Assembly (NCBI GenBank): GCA_961205875.1
Contig: OY540815.1
Location: 19,777,638 to 19,841,637, forward strand
From: Sialis fuliginosa
Taxonomy: Eukaryota; Arthropoda; Insecta; Megaloptera; Sialidae
DNA: 64,000 nucleotides
Reading direction: 5' to 3'
The notes under the pieces were generated by a model that was not told the origin of the DNA, searched no databases, and saw only the letters and a list, made by a program, of their open reading frames with translations. Below are positions 10,660 to 25,595 of this stretch, piece after piece. Made by a program: the position numbers and the translations under genes. Position 1 is the first letter of the stretch. Every line of letters starts with the position of its first letter.

Positions 10660-13199
10660 CTGCAAATAAACACAACTATTAACGGTTGAGAACAAAATAA
10701 ATATAATCGAACATGTATCAAGAGTGTCAATTAATTCTTAGATCTTTATTTATGTATCCTGGTATATCGGATGGGTACATAAAATCATCGTTTAATTTTT
10801 TTTTTATAAAAAAATGTATACATAATTTCAAATAGTTGTAATTTTGGTAAAAATGATCTCAATGAAATTTTTCAAAAAGATAATGATAGCTTCAAATCTA
10901 TTCTTTAAAATTCATTAAAAATTTTATTTTCATTAACGTCTTAAAAAATAACAGGCTAGTAAAGGGTTATTGAAGTTTATAGTTAAAATCGTCATTTTCA
11001 CTTCATTTTATTCTACAAATTAAAGGGTGTTAATAATTTACCGCACACACAATAAAACCACAAATTTTGGCAAAATTTATCAGAAATAATTAATTTCTCA
11101 ATCAATAAAAGTTCTTTAGAAAATTGTGTAATATTCAAAAACAACGATTTTAGCTGAAAATTTTAGTAAAATGCTATACAATTTTTTTTTGAAACTAAGC
11201 CATTTGTAAAAATATTTGAAATATTTTTTTTCTTTTACATTAAAATACCATTTTTAAAGAAAACTGAAAGTAAAAATTTCCAGCTTTTTAATTTGAAAAA
11301 TTTCATAATGATCATGTTCAAACCAAATACAGCTATTTGAATATCACACAATTGTTTTTTATTTAATTTAATTTGTTAAAAATAAAGTCCCTGTGGAGTC
11401 ACACCTAATGGGGCGGTCTCCCCCCGGACTAGGCACTTATGGCCGTAAGAACCAGAACTAAAACTGAAAGTTTCTTTAATGAGCACAACTTAGCGACATA
11501 AATTCCTTTTATTTGGAAACAATGAGAAACATTTGCTAACTTAACGTTTCTGCGGATTATTAATTCAATATTTGATATTTAATAGTTCCAAAATGGAACA
11601 TTATGTTGTCAAATATTGTACTAATTAACCAAACTAATTGATTTACCTTTAAAATCTATCTTTGTTCATAGTAAACATGCTGGCTTACTACAAATTCTCA
11701 AGTGTGAGAAACTGGAAAATCAGAAACTAGGGAAGGGACTGTTTGTATTCAAATAAGTTTGTGTACTTTAATGATACAAATAAAGTGCCAAGTGGTTTCG
11801 GAGATTAACAGAAAGGGTATAAACTTTATAGTTGTAAATTTCAAATACTAAAACTTTGAATATATTCGTTCATTCCTTAATAATTTGACAGTATAATATT
11901 ACTATTAAAAATATTTTTTTTTAATATCAGGAATATTATGCAAATACGTATAATTTCTAAGAATTTTTCGACATCCCTTCAAAAAAATTATATTTTCATA
12001 TACTCAAAATAACATTCATCTTAATCTCATGTACTATCCAAATTAAATAATAACTTAAATAAATAAAAACCCTAACTGACATCACTGAGTTTAATATTAT
12101 AATGAAAATTATGTTCAATGAATATGGTACCAGACTGTGTAATCATTTCCAATATTGATATACACGTAGATTTCTAGATTCATCCATGCATAAAGCGATA
12201 TCATGCTAGGCTTATATTAATCCAATCCATAGATTAAAGAGAAATATTTTATATCATTTATATCTGCAAATATAAAATTAAATATATCTTAATTTTCGTA
12301 AATTTTACATCTGAAGAAAATATTATTTTATTAATTTTACAATTCATCATGGATAAAAATTAGCCAAGGTTGTTTTATTGTTGTGAATTATTTAACTAGG
12401 TGTTATTTGTATTAGCCTTTTAGGCCAAGCCTGTCAGCCAGTAAAAATAAAATAGATTTATTAAAAAAATATTACTATGTCTGTATGTTTTAATTTCGAA
12501 AACCAAGCTGTTTACTACAAAAAAACACTTAGTTTGGAGGAGGTAATATATTTATGGCTGTTTTTATGGTATATATAGCTTTCATTTTTTAATGAGAATG
12601 AGAAACTTAATTTTTGCTTTAATGTAAACTTCTTTTATATTTTTGTATGTTATGAACAAAAGTTTATTTGTTCACATAAAAAATAAAATACACGTTTTTT
12701 TTAAATTTATAAAATCAAGGTTGTCAATAACATAAAAAACACCAAAATATCATGTAATTTCCATCTCCAAATTCAGTAACTTTTCTCTAAAAAGTAATTC
12801 AGTTTTTAAGCAGCTTAGTTTTTGGAATAAAATTTCGTAATGTGCGTATTTTCATGATGACGCTCGACGTTCGTTTTCGAGCGTCAAATCTTGTCACGTG
12901 ACATAATAATAATATAACGCCTCTCTGTCATTTAAACGTTTACGAGGTCTATGACATCTATCCGGATTTTATAAAGATTGATTTGCTTTTCAATTAGCCC
13001 ATCAAAACAAAGAAACAACGTTTCTTAACAATTTTAATTGATAATTATCTCTTTGAAATTAGTGTCATATAACCTCAACTCAATTCAGCATTTTTACTAC
13101 GACGCTAGAATTTAAATCTATCACATAACCTGTGTACGTGACTACTTTTAACGCTAGAATGAGTGTCAACATGAAAAGGCACCTTTAAGTCTCTTTAAG

Positions 13200-13379
13200 A
13201 CGGTTAGTTCAATTGTCCGTCAAAAACTGACAATTTCATTTCAGTTCTTAGATTTCCTATGTGTAAACAATCGCATCAGTTTTCTGACTGAACAGAGAAC
13301 TGAAAGGATTAGGAACTGAGAAAGAATCGTAGGAAAAACGAACTGAAACTGAAACTAAATTAAGAACTGAACTGACCGT
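13200..13379. repeat. Small inverted-terminus repeat rich in GAACTGAA
   Basis: ACGGTTAGTTCAATT at the left is matched inverted by AACTGAACTGACCGT at the right, about 180 bp apart. The right half has several AACTGA/GAAACTGAAACT units. It is a likely MITE with diverged arms. No target duplication is clear. Confidence 0.5.
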
Positions 13380-14934
13380 GTAAAAGGACCTGAATGTTTT
13401 ATTTAATTATGTTAATGTTTATCGTAAAATTATTAGTAAAACTCAGTGTTGTCATAATAATATAAGTAATGTATTAATACTAATGAAATTATGCAATTGT
13501 GATGTTCAATTTATAATTTTAAATGATTCAAAATGCTAAATAAATCATGTGTACCGACAAATATTATTATTTTGTTAACTAACCTTCGGTGTGCATCTGG
13601 ATGCAGTGTGTAAGCAAATATTTTTTTCAATAATTTAGATATCCAACAAACCTTGTATATAAAAAAAAACGCCAATAAGTACTACCTATTTGAACATTTA
13701 AATAAAAATCTATAATCTATTTTAAATTTTATAAACGGCTATTACATGCTTAAAAAAAGCCTATATCTACCAATTAAATTAAAATTATTTTATTACATAT
13801 TTTTAAGTCACAATATGTTGGTACCATTCAATAGTTTTAAAGCTTTATATACTTCACTTGCAAAAACAGAACAAAGTGAATATATTATTGATATAATAAG
13901 CAATATAAAAAAATGCTAATTGAAAGTTATTTGGGAAAAAATGTCCGCCATCGAGTTTTAATTACAGTGGAATTAGTACTCTACTCGAAAAAATGCCATA
14001 GTATAAGAGGTTGGAAAAAGTATTCTTTAATCGAGAAAAATAAATGTATTATTATATTTTTTATATCTCATAAAAATTTAGAAAAAAGTTTGTGAATGTT
14101 AAAAATTTATTCTAAAACATTCATTTTGAGAGAAAACTTTTTAAAGAGCTTAAATCGCCTGACAAGAAGAACAAGTGATAAACCGAAAATGGTTGTAATG
14201 GACAAATTAACAATTGAAATCATTACAAAGACATGAATTGAAAAGTTTTAAATTATCAACAGAATGAAATTGAAATGTCATAAACTGAAATAGGTTTATT
14301 GACATTGTCGGTAAATGAATTGTTTTTTAAATACAGTCATTTCGATATATTAATAACTCAATATCTTTGTTAATTAGTATTATACAGGTATGTAAATTTA
14401 AAATTAAAATCAATTTTGGTCGTGTGTCTGTTTGTTCGGAATAAACTCAAAAACAACTAAACATATTTTGTTACCCGTATTTTCAACTATTAGCGCACGA
14501 ATATTTGTCCTAAATAATGTAAAATATTATAAAAAAAATTGGACAAACGTTTCTCTTCAAAAATATTCTGTTTTGCCGCTCTGCCAATTATGCGGCAAAA
14601 CTTTATATTATAATTTTTAAAACCAGTTATTCATTTTCTGTAAAAATCTAGACAAAATTTAGTATTCTTTTCAGTAGTTGACTTAATCCAACCAATTTTC
14701 ATTATAAAAATTCTGTATTATTTAAATATATTTAGATAACATTTATGTAGATTAAATATCGATTGAAAATAAAAATGTGAAAAAATATATAAAACTATTT
14801 ACTCAGAGCGACATCTTGATGTATGTAGAAGAAACATTTTTGCAATTTATAAAAAGATGATATATTCTGTTTGATGTTATTTCCATGTGAGATACGCAAT
14901 ATGATTAACATCTTATATTGATTGGCTGTCACAT

Positions 14935-14954
14935 GAGAGAGAGAGAGAGAGAGA
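14935..14954. repeat. (GA)10 microsatellite
   Basis: Uninterrupted run of ten GA units in the large unc-13 intron. Confidence 0.97.
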
Positions 14955-17458
14955 AAACATTACATCGATGGAAAGAGTGTAACAAACATAATTAAATTTA
15001 TCTGGTTATTGTCTATCAAGAGGTTTACCAGAGACGTATACTTCCATGTTATTATACGTAAAGTTCACATATTGAAAGCAACTAGCTATACTAGTTAACT
15101 TAATTATTTCACAACCCAAGCTGGTTTTGCTTCTAGTATACATGCATTAATAATTAAATTAGGTACCATTTATTTCAACGTATTTCTAGAATGAATATAG
15201 ATATTTACCAAACGAAAGAATATACAAAAAAAATTGATAAAATGATGATCTAAGCCTAATAATAATCTTTATTATTATAATTAAAGTTAGGCTCTGAGGA
15301 AGCTTCAATGAGGCCCGGGCCAAACAACATTTTGGGGACCTCTCTGTTTCACAAGCGTAAGGAAATTAATAACCAATTTCGTAATATCTTTAAAATTTTC
15401 GGGGTCCTTCTATCGGCTCCTCCTCTATCTGGGCCTGATTATAGTAACTACTCAAAATTATTATAAAATAGATATATTATTATAATGATAACAATACATT
15501 TATAGTCTTAATATCAAGAATTTATCGAAGAAACTTTACAGCAAGCTTTCGAGGGAAAAAAATGATATTTATGACACCTTTGTCATTCCTTTTTTAAAAA
15601 GAGACGATGATTATGTAAATCGAAAGCTTTTTTCTTCAATAAATTCTATACATTTAGACAATAATTAATATGTTTCAAAATAAACATCCCAACTTTTGGG
15701 TAATATATGAAACCCAAAACTTTACATTATTATGTTAACATTGAAATTTTGTATTACCATTTAACAAAAAAAAAACTAAACAGTTTTATCATAATATGAA
15801 TGATCAGTAAAACATATGACGTCATTGTCTTATTGTTAGTTAATAACATCATTTTTATCGATTTAGTCATTTTGGCATCTGAGATACTCATATAATCAAC
15901 ATAAAATTATATATAATAACTCTTATATTACATTTTGTAGCGTACTACTTTTATCATTAAAATAAATATTACATTAAGAAAAATACGTTAACCAAAAATC
16001 GTTACCACAATATATTCATATCAAAAAAAGTATATCATTAATTTTATGATAACAGTATAATTAAGAAAGCTGTTTAGTTCAGTTAAGTGTGATAATAGTT
16101 TTTTATTGATCATAAACACTTCAATAACAAAACTTGTTGCGAACTTTGAGCAAATTGAATTTTTTTCACGTTAATTGGCTCTTAATTGATTTACAAATAA
16201 AGTTCGCAATCTTGATGAAATGTCGGACTTGTGTGCATTGTAAATTACTTAACACTTGCTAAATGGAAGTCATAAACTTGAAACTCGACAACTTTTTGTA
16301 ATAATAAAGTAAAAGCTTTTCCTCGAAAAGAAGTTTTATTTACTCTATTATATTTTGTAATACAATTAAATACGTAGGTACTATAATTTTCATTGCAATG
16401 GCTTCCTGAAATTTTCTTTCAAAATAACGTTGCCATGCCAACAACATACGTTGACAATTGTTGAAAATATTTAAATTACTGTAGCAAATATGTTTATGAG
16501 TATATAAATTTGTGTAAGTATACATTTTTATAACCTGTCTAAAGAGACCAACAGGTTTAATAACAATCCTCCTTCATTTTTATAACGCAACAAAAATAAA
16601 TAGTTTTTTTACGAGCTTTTAATTTGGAAGTAAAAATATTATAAAATTAATACAATTAGTTCAAATTTTTCGAATTCATTTTATACTGTAATTATCTATA
16701 TACGTGAACATCGAAAACTGTCATTTTAGTATTTATTATAAAAGAAAGTGAATTAAACTTATATCATTCGAATGGTAATGTACCACAAAAAAACCATATA
16801 TGTATGTTGCCGTTAAGGCAAGTAAAATAAAGTTAACATACACATATGATTTCCCCTTTCGCTGTTTGTTTACTTCCCTTCGCATCGTTCAACAGCACTC
16901 CTAGCGCCATCAAGCGGCAAAAATAAATAGTTTTGGGTTTTTGTTAAACGTAGAGAATGCCAAACAATTCGCGTTCAATTCTTTGAAAAATTATTTGAAT
17001 GTTTCTTGTCTATTTCAAAACACTGGGAGGGTTTTTCGAAAATAAAGGTACATAGTGTTAGTCATAATCTAATTTTTAAATAAAAAATACACAAATTATT
17101 ACATAACGCTGAATATGTTTGTCTTTAGTTTATATATGACTTCAACATTAATGTAATTGAAAGGAATTTCCTTCACGTAGATTAACTCGCTTCGTGGTGT
17201 TTGTAGTTGACACGAATGATTTAATATAGTATCGTAGTTACAAATAGGTGTATTATGTATGATTGAAATTTCCTCTCTCATCCAAATTATATAGATTTAA
17301 TAACGTACGAATTTGCTGTTGAAACCAATTAGGTAAATTAATATGTAAGTAGATTTGTGCAATTATGTATGTAGTTCAGATTATTTTATTATAATCTTTT
17401 TTAATTAGCTTTTACAATTTTCGGAATACAATGTACTTTCACAGGATGCAAGCTTTAT

Positions 17459-17600
17459 TTCTGCCAAATTTCATCAATATCGGTTCAGCGGTTTAGCCGT
17501 GAAAAAGTAATAGCAAAAAAATCAAAATATTTCTATCAGTTAACCCTTTAAATGCGGCGAGCCAGTATATTGGCTTGACTCTTTATAGGCGATGTATTAG
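17459..17600. repeat. Retroelement-like tail followed by a solo piggyBac-like terminus
   Basis: The minus strand at 17459-17510 reads GCTGAACCGATATTGATGAA, the widespread insect repeat tail seen again (either strand) near 33280, 41665, 41795, 45590, 50420 and 60990. Right of it, TTAACCCTTTAAATGCGGCG at 17541 looks like a piggyBac terminus without a partner. Another tail-like piece (CCGTTCAGTAGTTACTGAG) lies at 17799. Confidence 0.45.
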
Positions 17601-18436
17601 CAAAGCCATAAAAAACATCTCGAGTTATCTGTCGGTACGAAACTTGGTTACCACATTGGAAACACATGTCCCTGTTATGGACATTTGAAATATTGGCAAT
17701 TACCGTTATATATAGCTTTACTAGCGTATTGAACCCGGTGTTACCCAAGTTAATATCCACAAATTATACACCTTAATGAAAACCGTAAAAAAATCCGTTC
17801 AGTAGTTACTGAGAAAATCGTGCACAGAAAGACAGACAAATGTGACGAGGGATTTTGTTTTATCCTACGTAATACGTAATAAAAAATATTTTTTACCATA
17901 ATACTTTATTTTTCGATGGATTATTGACACTTTTTATGGAACAATGAAAAAAACAATAGACGCATCTAAAGACGCATGAAATAAAAGTGTTATATACCTA
18001 ACATTAAAAATAATTATATTCACTTATTTTTGGTTTGTTTTCTTACATATTTATTATAATGAATATTCCGTTAAACCAAAGATAACGTTGCATGTCATAT
18101 TTGAAATTTACAATTTTTCGCAACGAAAAGTTTCGTGTATCAGCAGCAGTGAATTTGAATGAAAAATTATGTTTAGAACAAGATAAAGAAAAGGAAGTAT
18201 TATTTATCATAAAAATTTTAATAATATTTCATTGTCAACGTTCTTTGGGATTGTTGTAGGTATGCAATTTCTGAACGTTTTTTTTTTTAATATAAAAAAA
18301 TGAGAAATAATGAAGATGTTTAGGCTTATCAGTATTACTTGATGTTTTATGAAAATAAAATGTCAAAATTATGTGAAGCCAATTATTTCTGTACTACAAG
18401 AATTTCATAATAAGTCTTCGAAATGTTAACTATATA

Positions 18437-18677
18437 TTGGGTTGGCAACAAAGTAATTTCGTTTTTTTTCATGATTTCCAAAGCAATTTTATTAATACAA
18501 ATAACAAACATTGATCAATTATGTATTGGCCATTTTGTTCGATGACCTTTTGGCATCTTTCAGTCAGCTTCATAATTCCGCTTTCGTAGAAAGTTTGGTT
18601 TTTAAAGGCAAAAAACTGAATCAACTAATTTTTGACAGCCTCATTTGAATCAAATGTTTTTCCATTCAATTTGAGTT
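18437..18677 (-). pseudogene. Mariner transposase, truncated 3' fragment
   Basis: Preceded by TA (18435-18436), the plus strand starts with the mariner terminus TTGGGTTGGCAACAAAG. Reading inward on the minus strand gives the C-terminal end of a mariner transposase: LNGKTFDSNEAVKN, a stop, then LIQFFAFKNQTFYESGIMKL, then TERCQKVIEQNGQYI, stopping about 30 codons later. The in-frame stop and the loss of everything upstream, including the catalytic DDD part, show it is dead. Only one terminus is present. Confidence 0.85.
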
Positions 18678-21164
18678 AATCGTCACCCGCTACCTCCCCC
18701 CTGGTTACGCCATAGATAGTATTAGTTTAACTTTTTGATTAATAGCAAATTCTGATTTTGTATTTCATAATTTTCGAGAACTAAATTACGTCTCTAAAAA
18801 TCTAAATATTTTTTTATTACTACAACTGCAGCTTCTTTGATGGACAGTTATAAAATTATCTATAGATTTTATTAAATAAAACCCTAAAAATTAAATAAAA
18901 CAAGGACTGATTTTCACTTAACATTTCTGTTATACGTCAAACATATTCCTTCAACACTAAAATGTTTGCTATTTAATAAGAACGTACATTCTTGTTAAGT
19001 AATAGACCAGTTAATATTCTGAACACGTAATGTGTAAAAAATGTCTACAACGCGTCGCTCCGTTCACAGTGAAACTGTTCCTTTATATTGATCGAGATCC
19101 TGCTACACCCATTTGCTCTAAGATTATCTCTGCATGTTTTTATACATTCGGCCGAAATTTATAGGCATTCTTAATTTAATGTGCCGGCATTGCGAAATTA
19201 CATTTTTGTAGTATTAGTGGAATTAGATTTTTGATTACCGAATGACAATAATAGTAAATATAAATGTTATGTAATTTGTATTATTTTTTTTGAGTGGAGC
19301 TTTAATTCGTGATAATGAAAATTGGGTAAACGCGCCTAATTTTTCTATGTTTACAGATATTTTTAGTATTACGTACAGAAATCGAAAAAAAATTAGAAAT
19401 ACCATGTTTAATAACGTATATTTAAGATAGCCGTTATTTCAGCTACAAAAAAATGAACTTAAGTACTAAGTTTTTTTTACAAAAATGCAACTAAGTACTT
19501 TTGCAATTACTTCTAAAAATGTATTTAAGTAGATACAAGTAAAAAATATTATATAAGAAATTATTTTGTTCGTTTTTGGATCGGGTATATGGAAATAAAC
19601 ATTTCGATAAAAATATTACAGTGGGTGAATAAAAACGGAATATATTTGCTCGAGAAAAATTGATCTGTACGAGGTTACATAGTACCTTTATAACTTGACA
19701 AATTTCAACATGGCTTGGTAAAAAATATATATTATCTTGTATACGATTTTTTTTTCACAGCTATATCTCCTTGGTCGTTATCCTTTTGATATATGATAAA
19801 ATGCATTGAATTCCTTTTACGCTTCTGTACTTCATTTTCTTTTTAATCAGAAAATTTCTTAATCTAGAAATGATATATGTAATTTGCTTGGAATTCTGAG
19901 ATAAAATAATATCTACAAAGGCTTTCTTGTTTTAATCGACAAGATGTATCAAAAATAGATTAGAACTTCTTTGAAACTTGGTTGTGTATTCTGACAGGCA
20001 AGAATAATACATATAAGTGCTTTTATATAAAAATAGTACCTACATACATGCATTCCAAGCTCTTTTGTAATTGTGAAACATCAGTTTCGTTACATACCAG
20101 TTTAGAAATATTTTTAAAGTTTATTTTTATATTTTATAACTTTATCAAGGTGTATGAGGTAAAAGAAAACGTATAGAATTTTTTTAATATCATTTGAAAG
20201 CGTAAAATCTCAGCTTTAAAATGCTATTTTAAGATTCAACTTATTTATTAAATTATTAAATCTAACTAGAATATCTATAAGATATAAATTTTCTTTGAAA
20301 TTATCAAGGCTTACTTTATTTATTTTTATCTTTTTTGGCTTTCACAAAAATATATACAACCAATAAAACGATACAAAGTTATCATCAGACATGGATAATT
20401 GGTGAAAAAAAAGGTAAAACTGTCTTGGGGTGATCCGGGCAGGAAAAACTATTAAGACCTAAGACTCGCATTATTAAAATAATCGTTTACATTATTTAGA
20501 AAAATCATAATACAAATTTATTTTTACTCAAACATGTCTGAACCCCTCAACTTTTTTGCCTTTTACACTTGTTCATGTATCGATCCGAGGATATTAAAAT
20601 CTAATCAAAGTCAAGAAACACAAACAATCGCATAAAATATCAAAAACGTATAAAATATTTAATATAAATTGTTCGTCACGCAATCGTTTAAACAAAAGAA
20701 ATCAAAACCTAAACTGTTACAGGAATTCTCGTAAAAGTTTAATTCGGTGGTTAAACGCCTAGAAGGCAATATTCACAAGTTCAATAAAACGTCAATTCAA
20801 CATTAATATCTCATTATTTATCATCAATCATTTAATGACGCACGGTAGTTTATAAGCGGTTAACGATGTAGTAAAATTGGTTAAACCTGGACACTTTTTC
20901 ATGACACCTTTGTACAGTGAAGATGAAGCTATTAGAAAGAATATCAATCTTACAATTAGCATTTATCTTTTGGTTATATAATATTGTATTATTATTTTTA
21001 TTAACCCTCTATAGTAGGGTAGAGTGATACATTTTTTTCGAATATTAGAAACGCTATATACGCAAAATTTGCATTTGCATTTGCATATCCTTAAAACACC
21101 TACCAAAGGAATTTGTAATTGGATATCATCCTGAGGTTCCTAAATGATTTTCTTTATTAGAAAA

Positions 21165-21714
21165 AACATAAATTTTGGAATCAGTGTATTAAAATCTATA
21201 TAATTACATGTATAATACCTCGAAAAAAAACATTTCGCGAAAAAAAGAAAAAATTCCAAGAAAATGTCAATAGTTGACGAAATTTTTTTGTCAGATTTTA
21301 AAGTATTATACATGTCGTTATATAGGTTTTGACACGCTGATTTCAAATACGTCAACTAAAATCAATTCCGACCACCCGTTTAAAAGTTATGACCTTTTTC
21401 TCCAAAAATTTGAAAAAACTAAAACTTTGAGAGGCTATATCTCGAGAACGGTTTGAAATACAGACCTGCGGTTTGAAAATTTCAACTTTTCACGCCATTT
21501 TCTATATAATAAACAAACTAGTGAAATTTCTTACAGTGAACTTCAACTCGTCATACAAATATCGACTAAAATACAAGAAAATAAGACGTAGAATTTATTG
21601 AAAAAAGTAAAAGCTAGAACTTAAGGTGTTTCATAACTACTTTTTTTTATTAATAGGAGGGGGAGGAGTGACAAAATATGCTTCCCTTATTAAAAATTTC
21701 ACGCCTCGCCACTG
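21165..21714. repeat. Foldback element with CAGTGGCG terminus, copy 1 (left arm truncated)
   Basis: The right terminus reads CACGCCTCGCCACTG ending at 21714, the inverse of the CAGTGGCGAGGCG start of the copy at 28829. The right arm (about 21290-21600) closely matches the right arm of that copy (CATGTCGTTATATAGGTTTT, TCTCGAGAACGGTTTGA, AAATATCGACTAAAATACAA). The left arm survives only near the centre (AAAATCTATATAATTACATG at about 21190). The CAGTGGCG end suggests a hAT-like origin. Confidence 0.75.
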
Positions 21715-24700
21715 ATATAGGCAATAAGCACTATATTGTAGTACATCGGGTTGCATCTCTACATTTTGTTTAATGAAAAATATTATGTAAGCCCTAATAG
21801 AATTTTTATTACAAAGAGTCACTGCGTGACTTTCTTATGGAATTACCCATTTGTTAAATTATAATTTAAATAAAATTTTAATAGCCACGAGCTATTTTCT
21901 ATTATGATAATAACAAATTTTATTTTGAATAAAACTGCAATTGTATTTTTTTGTCACGTGTACGAGACGAGACAAACATGAATTTCACGGCCTATTTGAT
22001 AAAGTCGTAATAAATAAAGAACTGTATACGTAGAGAAAAAGTATAATTACACAAACTAATTCCTTGAGGTCATTAAATGAACAATAAATAAATAATTCTA
22101 TTCCGCTCTGTGGTAAAACTGTTTTTGATTTAATCCTCGTCCAGTGTTAGCCTTAAATGTACGTATATTACACTTTTTTGTTTGTTTTCAGACCAGATTT
22201 TTACGAACAAAGTGTATACAGATTTACTGAGATTAACATTGTGTGCATTAAAATATGTTAAAACGTACATATATTTTAAAGTGACCTTAATTTTTGTAAC
22301 TGAAAATTGTTTAATCTGTAATATTTTACCGCATGATATAGTAGTCATCTAATTTATACAGGTTATTTAAAAAAAGTTACAGAAATATTTAGGATGTACG
22401 TCATTTTTTGTAACATCTGATAAGAAAAAAAGATACTCGCTATTAAATATTTTAACTTTAAGCTTTATATTGATAATATATTTGTAAATATAGTACCCCT
22501 ATCTATCTTGGCATCTGAGGCATAAAAGAATATAAAAGCAGTTACACTTTTAAATGTTTTTTTTGTATGGTTTCAGTTTGTAAAAGCTCATAAAGTAAAA
22601 ACGACGATTTTAGTTAAAACCTTCAAATCGGTGAAAAAACAAAATGTAGATTAATTTACAATGTGGTATCCCTACTTCTGATTTTCATCTTAACCACATC
22701 TTTACAATTCTGAATTGGTATTCATGTTTTCAATATTTTATTCCCTTCTTTGATGTGAAATTCTGCGTACTTACTTTATTCAAAACACGAAAAGTATACG
22801 TAGGTAAATATTAAAAATGCATGTTGAAAACTTTTGACAACAAATTAATTGTATTTATACAAGTTACAACGGTAAAATATTTGAATTAAGGAATACATTT
22901 ATAAAATCGATGGAAATACATCTATCATCTATCATCCATGTTTAACTGATACAATATTCAAATGGAAAATGCAATTTCCTTCAAGTTAAGGAAAATGATA
23001 TCTTAATAAAATCATATTAGCCCGGTGTAGTTAGCTTATTTTACCTCTGAACTCGTCTATAGTGAACGGATTTTCATGTGATTTTTTTCTACATTAAAAA
23101 AAATTTGTTAATAATCATTTAATTATTTATGTGGTCCAGTTTTTAAATAAATTGATTTTTGTGTACAATTATTCTACATATTGGTAGTACAAAATGACCA
23201 TAATTTTATTTTTATTTTTTTGTTTTTGCGTGGCGGTAATATTTGTTCTACAGGGCACAGCATTTTTTTGCACTTTAAAAGTTTTATGGAAACTTGAATA
23301 TTTGAGCATCTATTCATCCTATCATCATGGAGTTAAAAGCAAATTGTTCAGAAAAAAATAGGATACAAGAATATTTAGACATTTTTTTCGAAATGTAATC
23401 CTAAATGTGTTAAATTTCAGCCTTAGTTTATATTTCTCTTTAAAAAAATCTTATTTTTAAGGGGATGTATTTGCAAGAAGGGTAGAGTCAACAAGTCAAA
23501 AATTTTATTAATATAGATTAAAATTTCAGATTTGAACAAAACTAGTCCCCACTTCTTTATAAAAAAAATACTTGTTAACTTTACCCCTTCTTGCAAAAAT
23601 ATCCTCTTGAAAATGGGCTTCATGTTAGCTAACAATACTAAATTACCGGATAGTAAATTGTTTATTATATACATAAAATGAACATTAAAGACCATTCTGA
23701 TATTTATTTGATTTATAGTTTCAGAGTACCATGTCGCCAAAACAGAAACTTTTTTTTTAATCCACTCGGTATTTTTTGTCCTAGATAGAGAATATAAATT
23801 ATTTAACACAACGACCATTACAAAAATCACACAAGTGGTCCGTGAAATGAGCACAAAAGTTGATAAGTACTATTATATTTTATATAGCGTTGAACTATAA
23901 TACTATCTACTGTTATATTTTCCAACTGGAACAAAATATACACTCGAATAATTCATTGTTAATGATAGTACATATATATAATACATTCGCAGACTGTGCG
24001 ACTCTACGTTACTATTTTTAAAAAGAAAATTTCTGTTCGTTTCCTGCCAACAACTGCACTACTTCTATCTGTTACATATTAAAACGATATGTAATTCTTA
24101 CAAAGTCTGCTGACGTTTTATTGCTCGTCGTGTAATTCCATTTTGTTCGTTTTATCAAACTTCAATAATGTTTTTGCTACAATTCACATTAGTCTATATA
24201 TTTTAAACACAATCCGTTTTTTTTTCTCCGCTTTAGTTTTTTTTTTTTGGGGTGCAAATACCCCTATGTGCAACGACGAAAAACCGCGAGTCGAATACCC
24301 TCCCGTATGTTTGTAGTCTAACTGAATATAAATGTCCTATGACACCCAGCACTCTCTTTTTGCTAAAATGTCAATAAAACATGAGAAGGTGAGTTCCAAA
24401 ACTCGTTTATTCCATTTTAAAAACATCTGCCAAGTAAATGTACAGTGCTTCTTCGTGCTAAATTCACGAAAGGTAGTTAGTTATTGAACAATTTAAATAA
24501 AAACCGATAAAGTATTGAGATAAATTGCCTGACATTGGTTAACCATTTAATTTTTATACAATTTTACTAAAAAATATTAGTTCGAAATTTTTCTTAAGAC
24601 GCACCTGATTATTTTTTCGTATTTCTTTAATTTTTTGTCAATTTCAATCTAAATCTGAATTTATGCAAACGTCAAAATGACATTTAAAATGGCAAAATTT

Positions 24701-25595
24701 TTACGTAACGATAAGTGAAACGGAAAGATCAATTTAAAATTTTGAAATCGGAAAACAATTTTTTTGTCTCATTCTAAAACGATCACAAAGCTTCTCGTAT
24801 CTTCGATATTGCGAGAAAGCAAAAATAATCGAGATGCAGTGGATTTTGAAAGAATTTTTGGAATTCTTTCATATTGTAATGTTAGTTTTGAATGAGTTTT
24901 GCTCAAAACTGAGAAAAAAGATTTTTAGAACTCACCTCTTGACATATTATATTCTGAAAAAAAATGTGTCGGCTCAATTTTGCAAACGAAACAACCTACA
25001 GCAATTACACAAATTAATATCTTCTAAAAAAAATGTGTTAACCAATGGCTATTTATTCGAATACTTTATTATTTTACCGAAGTATTGTGTAATCACTTGG
25101 CAGATGTTTACATTCGTATGATTTCCAGTTTAAAATTTAATTTTAACAAACCTTATTAAAATATTCTTTGTGGTAAAAAAATATGTACGCAAAAGTATAT
25201 TTTTAGTAAGATAACATAACACAATGTTAATAAAAAGTAAACATATTTTACCACTGACGATACTTAACTAAAATATATTTCACAGAGTACATACGTATAA
25301 AAAGTCGAGAGAAAATTAATTAAAGAGAGATAAATTAATTTAATGTACATATGCTTGTATGTTTTATAATGTACACTGTACACACATATTATGTACTTCT
25401 ATATATTTAATATTATTTCATTAAAACTGTGTTTATTTTGGATAGGAATGAAATATTTGATACATTGTTTAAAAAAAACCAAGCAATGTATCTATGTAAT
25501 AATATACCGACTGGGTTAATAAAATATCGGTAGAATTATATTTTATTTTATCCAAAACATAGATTTACATACACAGAATAATATAAGGGAAACTC

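Noticed and set aside
15312-15431. Possible MITE between AATGAGGCCCGGGCC and GGGCCTGATTAT
   Set aside because: The two ends match poorly beyond the GGCCC core and no target duplication was found.
19440-19530. AAGTACTT-rich stretch resembling a hAT-type end
   Set aside because: Only a short repeated AAGTA theme; no termini or second copy could be defined.
23423-23854. 143-codon minus-strand open frame
   Set aside because: AT-rich composition, no recognisable motif, no splice context and a residue mix dominated by I, L, N, K and F. A frame of this length is expected by chance in 64 kb.
24834-25121. 95-codon plus-strand frame
   Set aside because: No domain, strongly AT-biased codons, next to a dispersed-repeat fragment (GAAACGGAAAGATCAA). 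Treated as chance.
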